49,716 nt of DNA from an uncultured Oscillospiraceae bacterium (GTDB lineage: Bacteria; Bacillota; Clostridia; Oscillospirales; Ruminococcaceae), in the NCBI GenBank assembly GCA_910586535.1, contig CAJUHS010000019.1, positions 1 through 49,716 on the forward strand, written 5' to 3'. Positions within the stretch are counted from its first letter, which is position 1, and the number at the start of each line of letters is the position of its first letter. A program made the position numbers and the translations under genes. Shown here piece after piece: positions 24,952 through 32,680 of this stretch. Below the pieces are notes generated by a model. That model saw only the letters and a list, made by a program, of their open reading frames with translations. It did no database searches and was not told the origin of the DNA.

Positions 24952-26589
24952 TTACTGACCGAGGAACATTACCGTGCAGAGACCCTTGCGCTGCTCCTCT
25001 GTGGGGAGTTTCAAAACGCCCTTGTTGAGCAGGTACTCCATAATATGCGTATGCAGAAGGCAGGCGGCGTTTTGGCCGTAGTAACGTATCTGTTCGTGCA
25101 TATGCTCGGGCTGGTTGAGGATATCGGCTTCCGCCGCCTTTTCCGCGTACTCCTTGGAGAGAGCCAGCACCTCGTCGCTTGCCTTGGGGAAAAGTTCAAA
25201 CCATTTGTTCATGCTGTCGGAAAGAATAATGCTTACCTTGTAGCCGCTGTCGGTTTTCACCAGATAGCCGCGGTCAAGCAGACGCTTGTAGGCGTACATG
25301 TTCGCTTCGTTTTCCGCAAGCTCGCCTTTCATAAAGTAGTACAGCTTTTCATAGTCCTCGGTAAGATTTTCGCGCCAGCCCTCGCGGCTGCCCCAGTACA
25401 CGTCGATCCTCCAGCTTCTCCACGAAGAGGGTTTGTCCCATGTAAACGAATTGACTGAATCCTGCGAATTACGCCACATACTTCCGCAAGCCCAGTAAAT
25501 TTCCGCGCTTTTGTCTTTTTTTACCGGCACGTCCAAACGGGCATATGCCACAAAATCGCCGCCGTCCTTGCGCTTTACGGAGTATTTCCAGTCGCTGATC
25601 TCGGCTGTGGCAAGCCTGTCCGTAAGCTGCGGGATCATGCTCCATTTAAGCAGATTAAGATCATTGTCGGGAACGGTGAGAAAATCGGGTATTTCATTGA
25701 TACTTTCAAGATAGGGAATTATAAATTTTTCCGCAAAAAGCTCGGTATACTTTTTTTGTATATCCTTGTAAATCGCGTTCGCTTCGTCGCTTGGTATATC
25801 TATATTGATATTGGTGCGGTACTTTCCGTCCGCAAGCTTATCCATGTAGCCGTACTCCTCAAGGGTTGCTACCTCGTCCTCAACAAAAATAGGATTTATG
25901 CCAAGTTCGTCCGCAATTTCATTAACAGTGCGGGGCTTATGGTACGCTGCATAAGCGATATTCTGCGTAATTGTTTTTGCAAGAAAATCCTCCGTATCGC
26001 CCTTTGTGCCCGGGTGACCGTTATGTCCCATGCTTGTAAAGCGTATTGGCTGCAAACCGAGATTTCCTATTGTTCTTATTTTTTCCATATTCATCATTAA
26101 CTCCTTTCGCGTGCATGACAGATGCCACTTGACTGTACCGTCCGGCAGTCCCATCGCAGCGGCAATGTTTTTTACCTTTTCCTGACGGTAATAATAGCGG
26201 ACGACGATCTCACGCTGGGTTTTTGAGAGATAGGCTATTTCGCGGCGTATCAGTCCGTACTGCTCCGACCGCTGAAATTCCTCCGCAAAGTCCCTTTCAT
26301 CCGGAATATTATCAAAAGCGTTTGTGCCTTCCGTACCGCTCAAGTCCGCAAAGCTGCGGGACTTGCTCTTGGCGGCGACGTACCTCGTCCAGACGTTGTG
26401 GGCTATTTTGTAAATGTAGCCGTTTACGTTGACGATATTTTCACGCTTTACAAGCACCTCGTATACCTCGGCGATAATTCTTGCGGAAAGCTCCTCCGCT
26501 TCGTCGGGATTTCCGAGCTTGTTCAGCGCAAAACCGTACAGCTTTTGGACATACTCGCCTATGATATTATCGGCGTCCTGCTTTTTCAT
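24952..26589 (-). CDS. ECF-type sigma factor with large C-terminal extension
   Basis: 545 residues. Residues 10-80 look like sigma-70 region 2 (YVQKLYGFALNKLGNPDEAEE, then NVNGYIYKIAHNVWTRYV); 110-170 are region 4 with its helix-turn-helix (LSKTQREIVVRYYY, VKNIAAAMGLPDGTVKWHL). An ECF factor usually ends there at about 180. Here a further ~370 residues follow: a winged-helix-like segment (about 205-262, TVNEIADELGINPIFVEDEVATLEEYGYM) and a tryptophan-rich soluble domain (about 270-545) I do not recognise. There is no membrane segment and no adjacent anti-sigma gene, so the extension may itself control the sigma part (inference). AAAGGAGG precedes the ATG at 26589 by 8 bases. Confidence 0.82.
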   Translation of the reverse strand: MKKQDADNIIGEYVQKLYGFALNKLGNPDEAEELSARIIAEVYEVLVKRENIVNVNGYIYKIAHNVWTRYVAAKSKSRSFADLSGTEGTNAFDNIPDERDFAEEFQRSEQYGLIRREIAYLSKTQREIVVRYYYRQEKVKNIAAAMGLPDGTVKWHLSCTRKELMMNMEKIRTIGNLGLQPIRFTSMGHNGHPGTKGDTEDFLAKTITQNIAYAAYHKPRTVNEIADELGINPIFVEDEVATLEEYGYMDKLADGKYRTNINIDIPSDEANAIYKDIQKKYTELFAEKFIIPYLESINEIPDFLTVPDNDLNLLKWSMIPQLTDRLATAEISDWKYSVKRKDGGDFVAYARLDVPVKKDKSAEIYWACGSMWRNSQDSVNSFTWDKPSSWRSWRIDVYWGSREGWRENLTEDYEKLYYFMKGELAENEANMYAYKRLLDRGYLVKTDSGYKVSIILSDSMNKWFELFPKASDEVLALSKEYAEKAAEADILNQPEHMHEQIRYYGQNAACLLHTHIMEYLLNKGVLKLPTEEQRKGLCTVMFLGQ

Positions 26590-26607
26590 TTAAGGTACCT
26601 CCTTTTT

Positions 26608-26647
26608 GAACGTTCACTAATATAGTGCTCCGTAAAGAAAAACGGTT
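26608..26647 (-). promoter_or_regulatory. Possible ECF-type promoter and palindromes ahead of the sigma gene
   Basis: On the minus strand AACCGTTTTT (26638-26647) resembles an ECF -35 element, though no clean -10 follows at the usual distance. CACTATATTAGTG and GAACGTTC palindromes lie just downstream. Autoregulation is a guess. Confidence 0.35.
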
Positions 26648-26715
26648 GGAAGATTTTCAAAAAAATTTGATTTTACATAAAGTAACATAACTGTAATATT
26701 TTGCTAACAAAGTTA

Positions 26716-26724
26716 TGGTACTAT
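26716..26724 (+). promoter_or_regulatory. Possible extended -10 promoter of mscL
   Basis: TGG followed by TACTAT (26719-26724) is an extended -10 pattern, 37 bases ahead of the mscL start codon. No good -35 is present. Confidence 0.35.
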
Positions 26725-26760
26725 TTTAATGTCTTAAAAATGTATGAAAGGAAGATAATC

Positions 26761-27264
26761 ATGGCTGACGAAAAGAAAAAGGGAATAATCTCAGAGTTTA
26801 AAGAATTTATAGCGCGGGGAAACGTTGTTGACATGGCTGTCGGCATAATCATGGGCGGAGCGTTTACTCCTATCGTCAATTCTCTGGTAAACGACATAGT
26901 TATGCCGGGAATAGGCCTTGTGGTTGGAAAAATGAATTTCTCCGACCTGAAAATAGTACTCCAGCAGGGAGCAGCTGCCGACGAAGCCGCAGGGATCGAA
27001 GAAATAACAGAGGTCGCGGTTGCCTACGGAAACTTCATTCAGGTAATACTTAACTTCATTATAGTGGCGTTCTGCGTGTTTATGCTTATCAAGGGCATCA
27101 ACAAGCTGAAACGCAAGGAAGAACCCGCTCCCGAGCCGGAGCCGCAGGAGCCTGTGCCGACTGCCGAAGAACTGCTTTTATCGGAGATACGCGATCTTTT
27201 AAAGGAAAAGAACGGAGCAGACCCGGCTGACGGCGCCGACGCGGACGCTTCCGAAAATATTTGA
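26761..27264 (+). CDS. mscL: Large-conductance mechanosensitive channel MscL
   Basis: 167 residues from the ATG at 26761 (GAAAGGAAG upstream; the in-frame start 60 bases earlier has no ribosome site). MscL is a homopentameric channel that opens under membrane tension to release solutes during osmotic downshock. The N-terminal FKEFIARGNVVDMAVGIIMG is the family signature covering the amphipathic S1 helix and TM1 pore; TM2 is about residues 95-118 (VILNFIIVAFCVFMLIKG). The C-terminus carries a P/E-rich linker then the cytoplasmic helix (ELLLSEIRDLLKE), followed by a D/A-rich tail that makes it longer than the usual 120-150 residues. Confidence 0.96.
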   Translation: MADEKKKGIISEFKEFIARGNVVDMAVGIIMGGAFTPIVNSLVNDIVMPGIGLVVGKMNFSDLKIVLQQGAAADEAAGIEEITEVAVAYGNFIQVILNFIIVAFCVFMLIKGINKLKRKEEPAPEPEPQEPVPTAEELLLSEIRDLLKEKNGADPADGADADASENI

Positions 27265-27629
27265 TCCGCAAAAGCGAGCGCAGATGTGAAATCACGGTCA
27301 GAAGCCTGACCTGCGGGTATGCTTCGGGACGTCCGCCGCTTTGATTATAGCTTAAATGTAAGCGTTTGTAAACCGCGGCTTGCTCATGTATGAGTACTGT
27401 TAATATACGGAAAACGGTTTACAGACCGGAAATCGGGCAAACGCGTCCCTGCCTTTTCTAGTTGAAAAGCAATAGTATTACAAAACAGTTAAAATTTTAA
27501 AGGATACAAGTTAAATTAAACCAATTTTTCCATGCGGATTGTGCATAATGCACTAAAGATGTAAAATATTTCCCTAAAAAATGTGATAAAAAACATTGAA
27601 AAAAGCTTTTATTTTGTCCGCGGTTATGG
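27265..27629. other. Gene-free stretch with a long inverted repeat
   Basis: No gene seen. GTTTGTAAACCG (27364-27375) pairs with CGGTTTACAGAC (27415-27426) with one mismatch across 39 bases. GGTCAG/CTGACC forms a small hairpin near 27297-27312. The motif ATCACGGTCAG occurs here (27290-27300) and again in the murA2 leader (27688-27698). No mscL terminator is obvious. Confidence 0.45.
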
Positions 27630-27635
27630 TATAAT
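27627..27635 (+). promoter_or_regulatory. Extended -10 promoter of second murA
   Basis: TGG followed by TATAAT (27630-27635) is a classic extended -10; the -35 region is poor. The leader to the start codon is about 125 bases. Confidence 0.7.
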
Positions 27636-27674
27636 ATTAATGCTGTAAAAATAGGTTTGCTTTGTACAGCGCAT

Positions 27675-27715
27675 ACCTCCGCGCAATATCACGGTCAGGG
27701 TATGCGCAAATTGTT
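27675..27715 (+). promoter_or_regulatory. Leader hairpin of second murA
   Basis: GCGCATACC pairs with GGTATGCGC across about 20 bases in the untranslated leader. No T tract follows. It may be an mRNA-stability or control element. Confidence 0.45.
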
Positions 27716-27767
27716 TGCGAATATCTGTATTAACGCGGTCGATTACCGCTTTGGGAGAGAATATTAG

Positions 27768-29054
27768 TTGGAAAAATTTATTATAAAAGGCGGCCGCCGC
27801 CTTGAAGGGGAAGTTGAGATCAGCGGTGCAAAAAATGCCGTGGCTGCCATAATCCCCGCCGTTATCCTGTCCGATGAACCGTGCGTACTTGAAAATATAC
27901 CCGACATCAGCGACGTTTCGATAAGTCTGCGTATACTTTACGAAATGGGCGCAAAAGTCGTTTTTCTAAATAAAACTACAGTCAGAATAGACGCGACCGG
28001 TATTGCCGACCCGATCGTACCTTACGAAATGGCAAAGCATATGCGCGCTTCCTATTACTTTCTGGGAACGCTTCTCGGAAAATTCGGCAGAGCAAGAGTT
28101 TCAATGCCCGGCGGCTGCTATCTGGGCGACCGTCCCATAGACCAGCACCTTAAAGCCTTTGCCGCTCTTGGAGCCACCTGTTCGATAGACCACGGAATGA
28201 TAGACGTGCAGTCCGAGGGGCTGTACGGTACCCAAATATATTTTGACATGGTAACTGTGGGCGCGACCATAAACGCCATGCTTGCGGCTGTAAAAGCCAC
28301 GGGAATGACCGTTATAGAAAATGCAGCCAAGGAGCCTCATATCGTGGATCTGGCGAACTTTCTCAACTCCATGGGCGCGGACATTATGGGCGCGGGCACT
28401 GACGTTATCAAGGTGCGCGGCGTAAAGCGCCTTAAAGGTACGACATATGCGATAATACCAGACCAGATAGAGGCGGGCACGTTTATGGTCGCCGCCGCCG
28501 CAACGCGGGGCAACGTGCTCATCAAGAACGTTATTCCCAAGCATTTGGAGAGCATTACCGCCAAGCTTGAAAAGATCGGCGTAAACGTTGAGGAATTTGA
28601 CGAAAGCATTCGTATTTCCGTGGACGGCCCGCTGGTAAAGACAAGCGTAAAAACTATGCCTCACCCCGGATTCCCCACGGATATGCAGCCTCAGATATCC
28701 ACGCTGCTGTGTCTTGCGGAGGGTACGAGCATTGTTACGGAGGGTATTTTCGATAACCGGTTCAGATACGTTGACGAGCTTCGCAGAATGGGCGCGGATA
28801 TTTCCGTGGACGGAAAGGTAGCAGTCATTGAGGGAGTAGGCTCTTTTATGGGCGCGCCTGTAACGGCTCCCGACCTGAGAGCGGGAGCGGCTTTAGTCAT
28901 TGCTGGACTTGCGGCTAAAGGCGTTACCGAAATAGAGGATATCTACCACATCGAACGCGGCTATGAGAATTTTGAGGAAAAGCTCCGCGGACTGGGCGCG
29001 GATATTACCAAGAAAAGCGTTCCTGGCGCGGCTGTGAGAAAAGCCGCTATCTGA
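27768..29054 (+). CDS. murA2: UDP-GlcNAc 1-carboxyvinyltransferase (MurA), second copy
   Basis: 428 residues, same reaction as the dcw MurA but clearly diverged from it. GAKNAVAAIIP (20-30) holds the KN pair and C117 in PGGCYLGDRPID is the catalytic, fosfomycin-binding cysteine. Low-GC Gram-positives commonly keep two MurA enzymes. Start is TTG at 27768 with GGGAGAGA 7 bases ahead; there is no ATG nearby in frame. It is a single gene with its own extended -10 promoter, structured leader and terminator, so it can be controlled independently of the dcw copy. Confidence 0.95.
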   Translation: MEKFIIKGGRRLEGEVEISGAKNAVAAIIPAVILSDEPCVLENIPDISDVSISLRILYEMGAKVVFLNKTTVRIDATGIADPIVPYEMAKHMRASYYFLGTLLGKFGRARVSMPGGCYLGDRPIDQHLKAFAALGATCSIDHGMIDVQSEGLYGTQIYFDMVTVGATINAMLAAVKATGMTVIENAAKEPHIVDLANFLNSMGADIMGAGTDVIKVRGVKRLKGTTYAIIPDQIEAGTFMVAAAATRGNVLIKNVIPKHLESITAKLEKIGVNVEEFDESIRISVDGPLVKTSVKTMPHPGFPTDMQPQISTLLCLAEGTSIVTEGIFDNRFRYVDELRRMGADISVDGKVAVIEGVGSFMGAPVTAPDLRAGAALVIAGLAAKGVTEIEDIYHIERGYENFEEKLRGLGADITKKSVPGAAVRKAAI

Positions 29055-29069
29055 GCTTGCGAAAAATAC

Positions 29070-29103
29070 AGCGTCTCCTGTCTTTTGTACGGGAGACGCT
29101 TTA
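29070..29103 (+). terminator. Terminator of second murA
   Basis: Arms AGCGTCTCC/GGAGACGCT (29070-29078, 29092-29100) followed by a short T run, 16 bases after the stop. Confidence 0.75.
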
Positions 29104-29140
29104 TACTGCCGCAGCATACGGAATTTTTGGAGTTACCCTA

Positions 29141-29169
29141 TTGACAAATCAGCAAAAACATGGTAATAT
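29141..29169 (+). promoter_or_regulatory. Sigma-A promoter of membrane protein gene
   Basis: TTGACA (29141-29146), 17-base spacer ending TGG, TAATAT (29164-29169); about 37 bases from the start codon. Confidence 0.85.
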
Positions 29170-29212
29170 ACACTTGTAGTATTGTCTTAGTACAATGTTA
29201 AGGGGGATTTTT

Positions 29213-30100
29213 ATGATATCAAAAAATGTAATAACAGCGGCTCTTATAGGTATGGCGGTAACAGGACTTATCCCTGTTATCGGCGGACTTGTTCTGCTCG
29301 CGGTACATAAGATAAAAGCGTCCAGCTTCTGGGCGGGTGTGCTGGCGTATGTGATCGCCTTTGTGGTTTACAGTATTCTTACCGGAATCATTTCCACGGC
29401 AGTGGTTATGTCGTCGTCAGGCGGCGATATGTCAGGCATGATGAGCAGCCTTACAAAGGAAAACAGTACATTTACCGTTATTGTTTCAGTATGCCTTGGA
29501 GTTGCATTCGCACTTGCCATGAGTATCTGCATAGGCGGCTGCATGAAGACCCGTACATTCAACGCCGCGCTTTCCTGCGGACTGGGCTTCGGCATAAGCT
29601 ATCTTGTCATGACTGCACTGAATTTTTTCTCGGCATATTCGGTATTCGGTCAGATCAACAGCGGCGCGTTTGACAAGCTGTACGCTCCGATTGTGTCTCA
29701 GGGTATTATGGACAAGGAGACCGTCAATCAGCTGAAAGAAACATACGTGAGCCAGACTGTCGGAGGAATACTGATTTCGGTCGTTTCTGCGGTTGCTGCA
29801 GCATTGCTCATGACTGCCGCGGCAGTGATTATTATGAGGAGTGTATGCGCTAAAAAAGCTTTTGCGGGAATCGGAGCCGCTCTGGCACTGTTTGCCGTTC
29901 AGTTCGGAATCTCAGGGCTTACCGCCAACGCAGGAGCAGCCGCAATAATCGCCGCCGCTATCGGAGCGGCCGCGCTTATCTTTGCACTGCGTATGCGCAG
30001 GGACGTCGTTCCTCCCGAAAAGCCGTCATACGCGGGAGACAGCTTTATGCAGTCAATTGAAAATGTAAAAAGCGAGACCGGCGGATCAAATAACAATTGA
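29213..30100 (+). CDS. Polytopic membrane protein, possibly YhfC-like
   Basis: 295 residues, about eight hydrophobic segments, ending in a ~35-residue polar tail. The spacing of helices and the segment KTRTFNAALSCGLGFGISYLV recall YhfC-family putative intramembrane metalloproteases, where a basic RxxxNALxxGxGHGGxEA-type stretch occurs. Here the histidine/glutamate positions read F and S/Y, so if related it has lost the presumed catalytic residues. The ATG at 29213 follows AGGGGG by 7 bases; the in-frame ATG at 29195 precedes that site and is rejected. Isolated gene with its own promoter and terminator. Function unknown. Confidence 0.7.
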   Translation: MISKNVITAALIGMAVTGLIPVIGGLVLLAVHKIKASSFWAGVLAYVIAFVVYSILTGIISTAVVMSSSGGDMSGMMSSLTKENSTFTVIVSVCLGVAFALAMSICIGGCMKTRTFNAALSCGLGFGISYLVMTALNFFSAYSVFGQINSGAFDKLYAPIVSQGIMDKETVNQLKETYVSQTVGGILISVVSAVAAALLMTAAAVIIMRSVCAKKAFAGIGAALALFAVQFGISGLTANAGAAAIIAAAIGAAALIFALRMRRDVVPPEKPSYAGDSFMQSIENVKSETGGSNNN

Positions 30101-30152
30101 TTTTGTATAACGCCTATAAACGCCGTAAACTTTATAATAAGAAGTTAAAAAC

Positions 30153-30200
30153 AGTCTTTTTCGGTGCAAATTAAAATGTTCCGAAAAAGACTATTTTTTT
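30153..30200. terminator. Bidirectional terminator overlapping the rnhA stop
   Basis: AGTCTTTTTCGG (30153-30164) pairs perfectly with CCGAAAAAGACT (30181-30192), followed by seven T on the plus strand and a T-rich run on the minus strand. Confidence 0.88.
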
Positions 30201-30643
30201 GTATTTGAAGCTGCGTATTTGTCCCGTTCCATAACCGCAAGCTCGTCGCAGCGTTCGTTTTCGGGATGTCCCGCGTGTCCCTTTACCCAGACGAATTTTA
30301 CATTGTGGATATCCAGCAGATCAAGAAGCTTTTCCCACAGGTCGGCATTAAGAGCGGGTTTTTTGTCGGACTTGACCCAGCCCCGCGCTTTCCAGCTGCG
30401 CGCCCAGCCTTTGGTAACGCTGTCAACCACATATTTGCTGTCTGTGGTAAGGACAACGTCGCAGGGAAATTTCAGAGCGGAGAGTGCGGATATCACTCCC
30501 ATAAGCTCCATTCGGTTGTTTGTGGTGCCGGCGGAACCACCAGAAATTTCTTTGGTGTGACCGCCTGCCCTTAGTATCGCGCCGTATCCTCCGGGTCCGG
30601 GATTTCCGGAGCAGGCGCCGTCGGTAAAAATTTCTACAGTCAT
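30191..30643 (-). CDS. rnhA: Ribonuclease HI
   Basis: 150 residues. RNase HI cuts the RNA strand of RNA-DNA hybrids (R-loops, primers) with two metal ions. The four acidic ligands are in place: D8 (FTDGACSGNPGPGG), E46 (NNRMEL), D68 (TTDSKYVV) and D133 (NERCDELA), with H123 of KGHAGHPEN near the site. Length is standard. CGGAG lies 6 bases ahead of the ATG at 30643. Monocistronic, with its own promoter at 30678-30706. The last codons fall in the terminator stem. Confidence 0.96.
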   Translation of the reverse strand: MTVEIFTDGACSGNPGPGGYGAILRAGGHTKEISGGSAGTTNNRMELMGVISALSALKFPCDVVLTTDSKYVVDSVTKGWARSWKARGWVKSDKKPALNADLWEKLLDLLDIHNVKFVWVKGHAGHPENERCDELAVMERDKYAASNTKK

Positions 30644-30677
30644 AATATTCTCCGATTTTTATTTTTAGAATATTTAA

Positions 30678-30706
30678 AGTATAGCACATTTGCAGAAGCT
30701 TTTCAA
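30678..30706 (-). promoter_or_regulatory. Sigma-A promoter of rnhA
   Basis: On the minus strand TTGAAA (30701-30706), 17-base spacer, TATACT (30678-30683); 35 bases from the start codon. Confidence 0.82.
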
Positions 30707-30916
30707 TATATTTTATTAATATAAATGTATGTTTTTCGGCGGAGGAGCCCCCGCGGACTGAATCCCCCACTCTACGCAGACTTGTTTGAATCTTTACATA
30801 ACAATGCCCCCTTAAGGGGGCGGGAAAGACTTTCGGAATTTTAAATTTATGTTTAGCGCTCTAAACATAAATAATTATCACAATAAGACTGATTTTCGTG
30901 AGCGCAAAAGTTTTCA
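30707..30916. other. Gene-free stretch with two perfect palindromes
   Basis: GCCCCCTTAAGGGGGC (30806-30821) is a perfect 16-base palindrome. TTATGTTTAG/CTAAACATAA (30847-30856, 30861-30870) is a perfect inverted repeat with a 4-base centre, about 45 bases ahead of the mgtE promoter. The second could be an operator. No coding sequence seen. Confidence 0.5.
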
Positions 30917-30945
30917 TTGACAACATATCCGAAATTGTGTATAAT
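30917..30945 (+). promoter_or_regulatory. Sigma-A promoter of mgtE
   Basis: TTGACA (30917-30922), 17-base spacer, TATAAT (30940-30945): full consensus. Transcription would start near 30952, giving a leader of about 210 bases. Confidence 0.9.
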
Positions 30946-30980
30946 AATAATGTATTAATGCAATAAAAGGAGTGAACTGT

Positions 30981-31061
30981 ATGGACGCCGGTAACAGTAA
31001 TGGCATAAAACCGCGAAGTTGCTGCTTTGATATCGGCGCATACGGTGCGCTTGTTTCATAG
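30981..31061 (+). CDS. 26-residue leader peptide in the mgtE leader
   Basis: Reads MDAGNSNGIKPRSCCFDIG then AYGALVS, stop TAG. It starts about 29 bases into the predicted transcript and has an excellent ribosome site (AAAAGGAG, 8 bases from the ATG), which is stronger evidence than its length. No homologue is recognised. It has two adjacent cysteines (CCFD) but no proline run of the kind found in enterobacterial mgtL-type leaders. A small GCGCA/TGCGC hairpin lies inside its coding sequence and a larger terminator-like hairpin follows its stop. The arrangement is that of a translation-coupled attenuator for mgtE; this is inference. Confidence 0.5.
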   Translation: MDAGNSNGIKPRSCCFDIGAYGALVS

Positions 31062-31066
31062 CTTTG

Positions 31067-31125
31067 CTGCCGTCAGCCGCACGGAAGTTCCCTCAGGCTG
31101 GGCTCGGCAGAGTAGTTTTTAGTTT
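31067..31125 (+). promoter_or_regulatory. Possible attenuator hairpin of mgtE
   Basis: CTGCCG/CGGCAG (31067-31072, 31105-31110) and CAGCC/GGCTG (31074-31078, 31096-31100) stack into one stem. TTTTTAGTTTT begins 5 bases later, so it is a somewhat weak intrinsic terminator, 5 bases after the leader ORF stop and about 40 bases ahead of the mgtE start. Confidence 0.5.
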
Positions 31126-31163
31126 TGTGCCTTCTGTTCATTTTTGAATTAGGAGGTTTTTTT

Positions 31164-32519
31164 ATGGAAAAAGAGCTTGCTATCGAGCTTATAGGCGGCA
31201 AGCAATTCGTTAAGCTCAAATCCGAGCTTCAGGAAATGAATCCTGCGGATATAGCTTTCCTCGTGGAGGAACTTAACAGCGACGGCGAGATCGGCGAAAA
31301 AGAGCTTATCCTGATGTACCGCATTCTTCCCAAGGAGCTTGCGGCAGAGGCTTTCACCTACATGGACAGCGACACCCAGATAACGCTGATAAACGCTTTC
31401 TCCGACCGCGAACTGCGGTACGTTTTGGACGAGCTTTACATCGACGATACCGTTGACATCATCGAAGAAATGCCTGCCAACGTTGTTTCCCGTATACTCA
31501 GGAACACCGACAGCGACACGAGAAAACAGATAAATCAGCTTCTCAATTATCCCAAGGACAGCGCCGGTTCGGTCATGACTACCGAATTTGTTTATTTGAA
31601 AAAAGAATTGACCGTCAGCGAAGCCTTTGAGCAGATACGGAAGATAGGTCTTGTAAAGGAAACAGTCTATACCTGCTACGTTACGGAAAACCGAAGGCTT
31701 CTGGGAATAGTTACCGTTCTGGATATGCTTGTCGCAGACAGTGATACGGCCGTTGAGGACATCATGGAGACCAACGTTATCTCAGTAAACACTCACGACG
31801 ACCGTGAATATGTTGCAAGGACAATGTCAAAGTACGACTTTGCGGCAATTCCAGTTGTGGACAACGAAAACCGCATTGTAGGCATAGTAACGTTCGACGA
31901 CGCTATGGACGTCCTGCAGGAGGAAAACACAGAGGACTTCGCAAAAATGGCGGCGGTAGTTCCCGCCGAGGACAGCTACTTCAAAACATCGGTATGGTCT
32001 CACGCCAAAAGCCGTATCCCGTGGCTGCTGATACTTATGCTGTCGGCCACTCTCACGGGTATGATATCCGCAAGCTTCGAGCCGCAGATAGCGGTTATAC
32101 CCATGCTTGTTTCGTTTATGCCGATGGTGATGGGTACGGGAGGTAACTGCGGCTCCCAAAGCTCCACGCTGATAATACGCGGAATGGCTATTGATGAAAT
32201 ACGTCTCCGCGACTTTTTCAAGGTGGTTTTCAAGGAGTTCAGAATCGCGCTTATATGCGCCGCCGTACTTTCGGTGGTAAACAGCCTGAGAGTGCTTATT
32301 ACCTATAAAGACCCCGCTCTTGCGCTGGTGATAGGTCTGTCCCTCATAGGAACAGTGGTCATCGCCAAGCTTGTGGGAGCTATGCTTCCCATGGGCGCAA
32401 AGGCTCTGCGGCTCGACCCTGCCATAATGGCAAATCCGCTTATCACAACTGTGGTGGACTCCTGCTCGCTGCTGATATATTTTACAGTTGCCACAAATAT
32501 CCTCAGCGGCAGACTGTAA
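31164..32519 (+). CDS. mgtE: Magnesium transporter MgtE
   Basis: 451 residues. MgtE is a homodimeric magnesium channel gated by intracellular magnesium. An N-terminal superhelical domain (about 1-125) is followed by two CBS domains (about 135-190 and 195-255), the connecting plug helix and a five-helix membrane domain (about 285-451) with the pore signature GGNCGSQSS (326-334). CBS acidic residues that sense magnesium appear present (for example DDA in TFDDAMDV). The ATG at 31164 has AGGAGG 7 bases ahead; an upstream in-frame start has none. Control appears to act through the 210-base leader, which lacks the sequence blocks of the M-box riboswitch usual for this gene in Firmicutes. Confidence 0.95.
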   Translation: MEKELAIELIGGKQFVKLKSELQEMNPADIAFLVEELNSDGEIGEKELILMYRILPKELAAEAFTYMDSDTQITLINAFSDRELRYVLDELYIDDTVDIIEEMPANVVSRILRNTDSDTRKQINQLLNYPKDSAGSVMTTEFVYLKKELTVSEAFEQIRKIGLVKETVYTCYVTENRRLLGIVTVLDMLVADSDTAVEDIMETNVISVNTHDDREYVARTMSKYDFAAIPVVDNENRIVGIVTFDDAMDVLQEENTEDFAKMAAVVPAEDSYFKTSVWSHAKSRIPWLLILMLSATLTGMISASFEPQIAVIPMLVSFMPMVMGTGGNCGSQSSTLIIRGMAIDEIRLRDFFKVVFKEFRIALICAAVLSVVNSLRVLITYKDPALALVIGLSLIGTVVIAKLVGAMLPMGAKALRLDPAIMANPLITTVVDSCSLLIYFTVATNILSGRL

Positions 32520-32593
32520 AAACAGCGGCCCTGATGATGTAAAACTCTGTAAAACGCTGAGGCGCGCAGGTTATAAAATTTTCCCCAAACCCC

Positions 32594-32622
32594 TTGAAAT
32601 CTATAGTAAAATAGTGTATAAT
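32594..32622 (+). promoter_or_regulatory. Sigma-A promoter of DHH phosphoesterase gene
   Basis: TTGAAA (32594-32599), 17-base spacer, TATAAT (32617-32622); about 52 bases from the start codon. Confidence 0.82.
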
Positions 32623-32680
32623 GTTTTTGTATTATCGTATATTTTTTATACTATATAAAATTGTTAGGAGTTGTATTGGA

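Noticed and set aside
30952..31163. M-box magnesium riboswitch in the mgtE leader
   Set aside because: A GACGCCGGTAACAG stretch is faintly reminiscent, but the conserved blocks and their order are missing; a covariance search would settle it.
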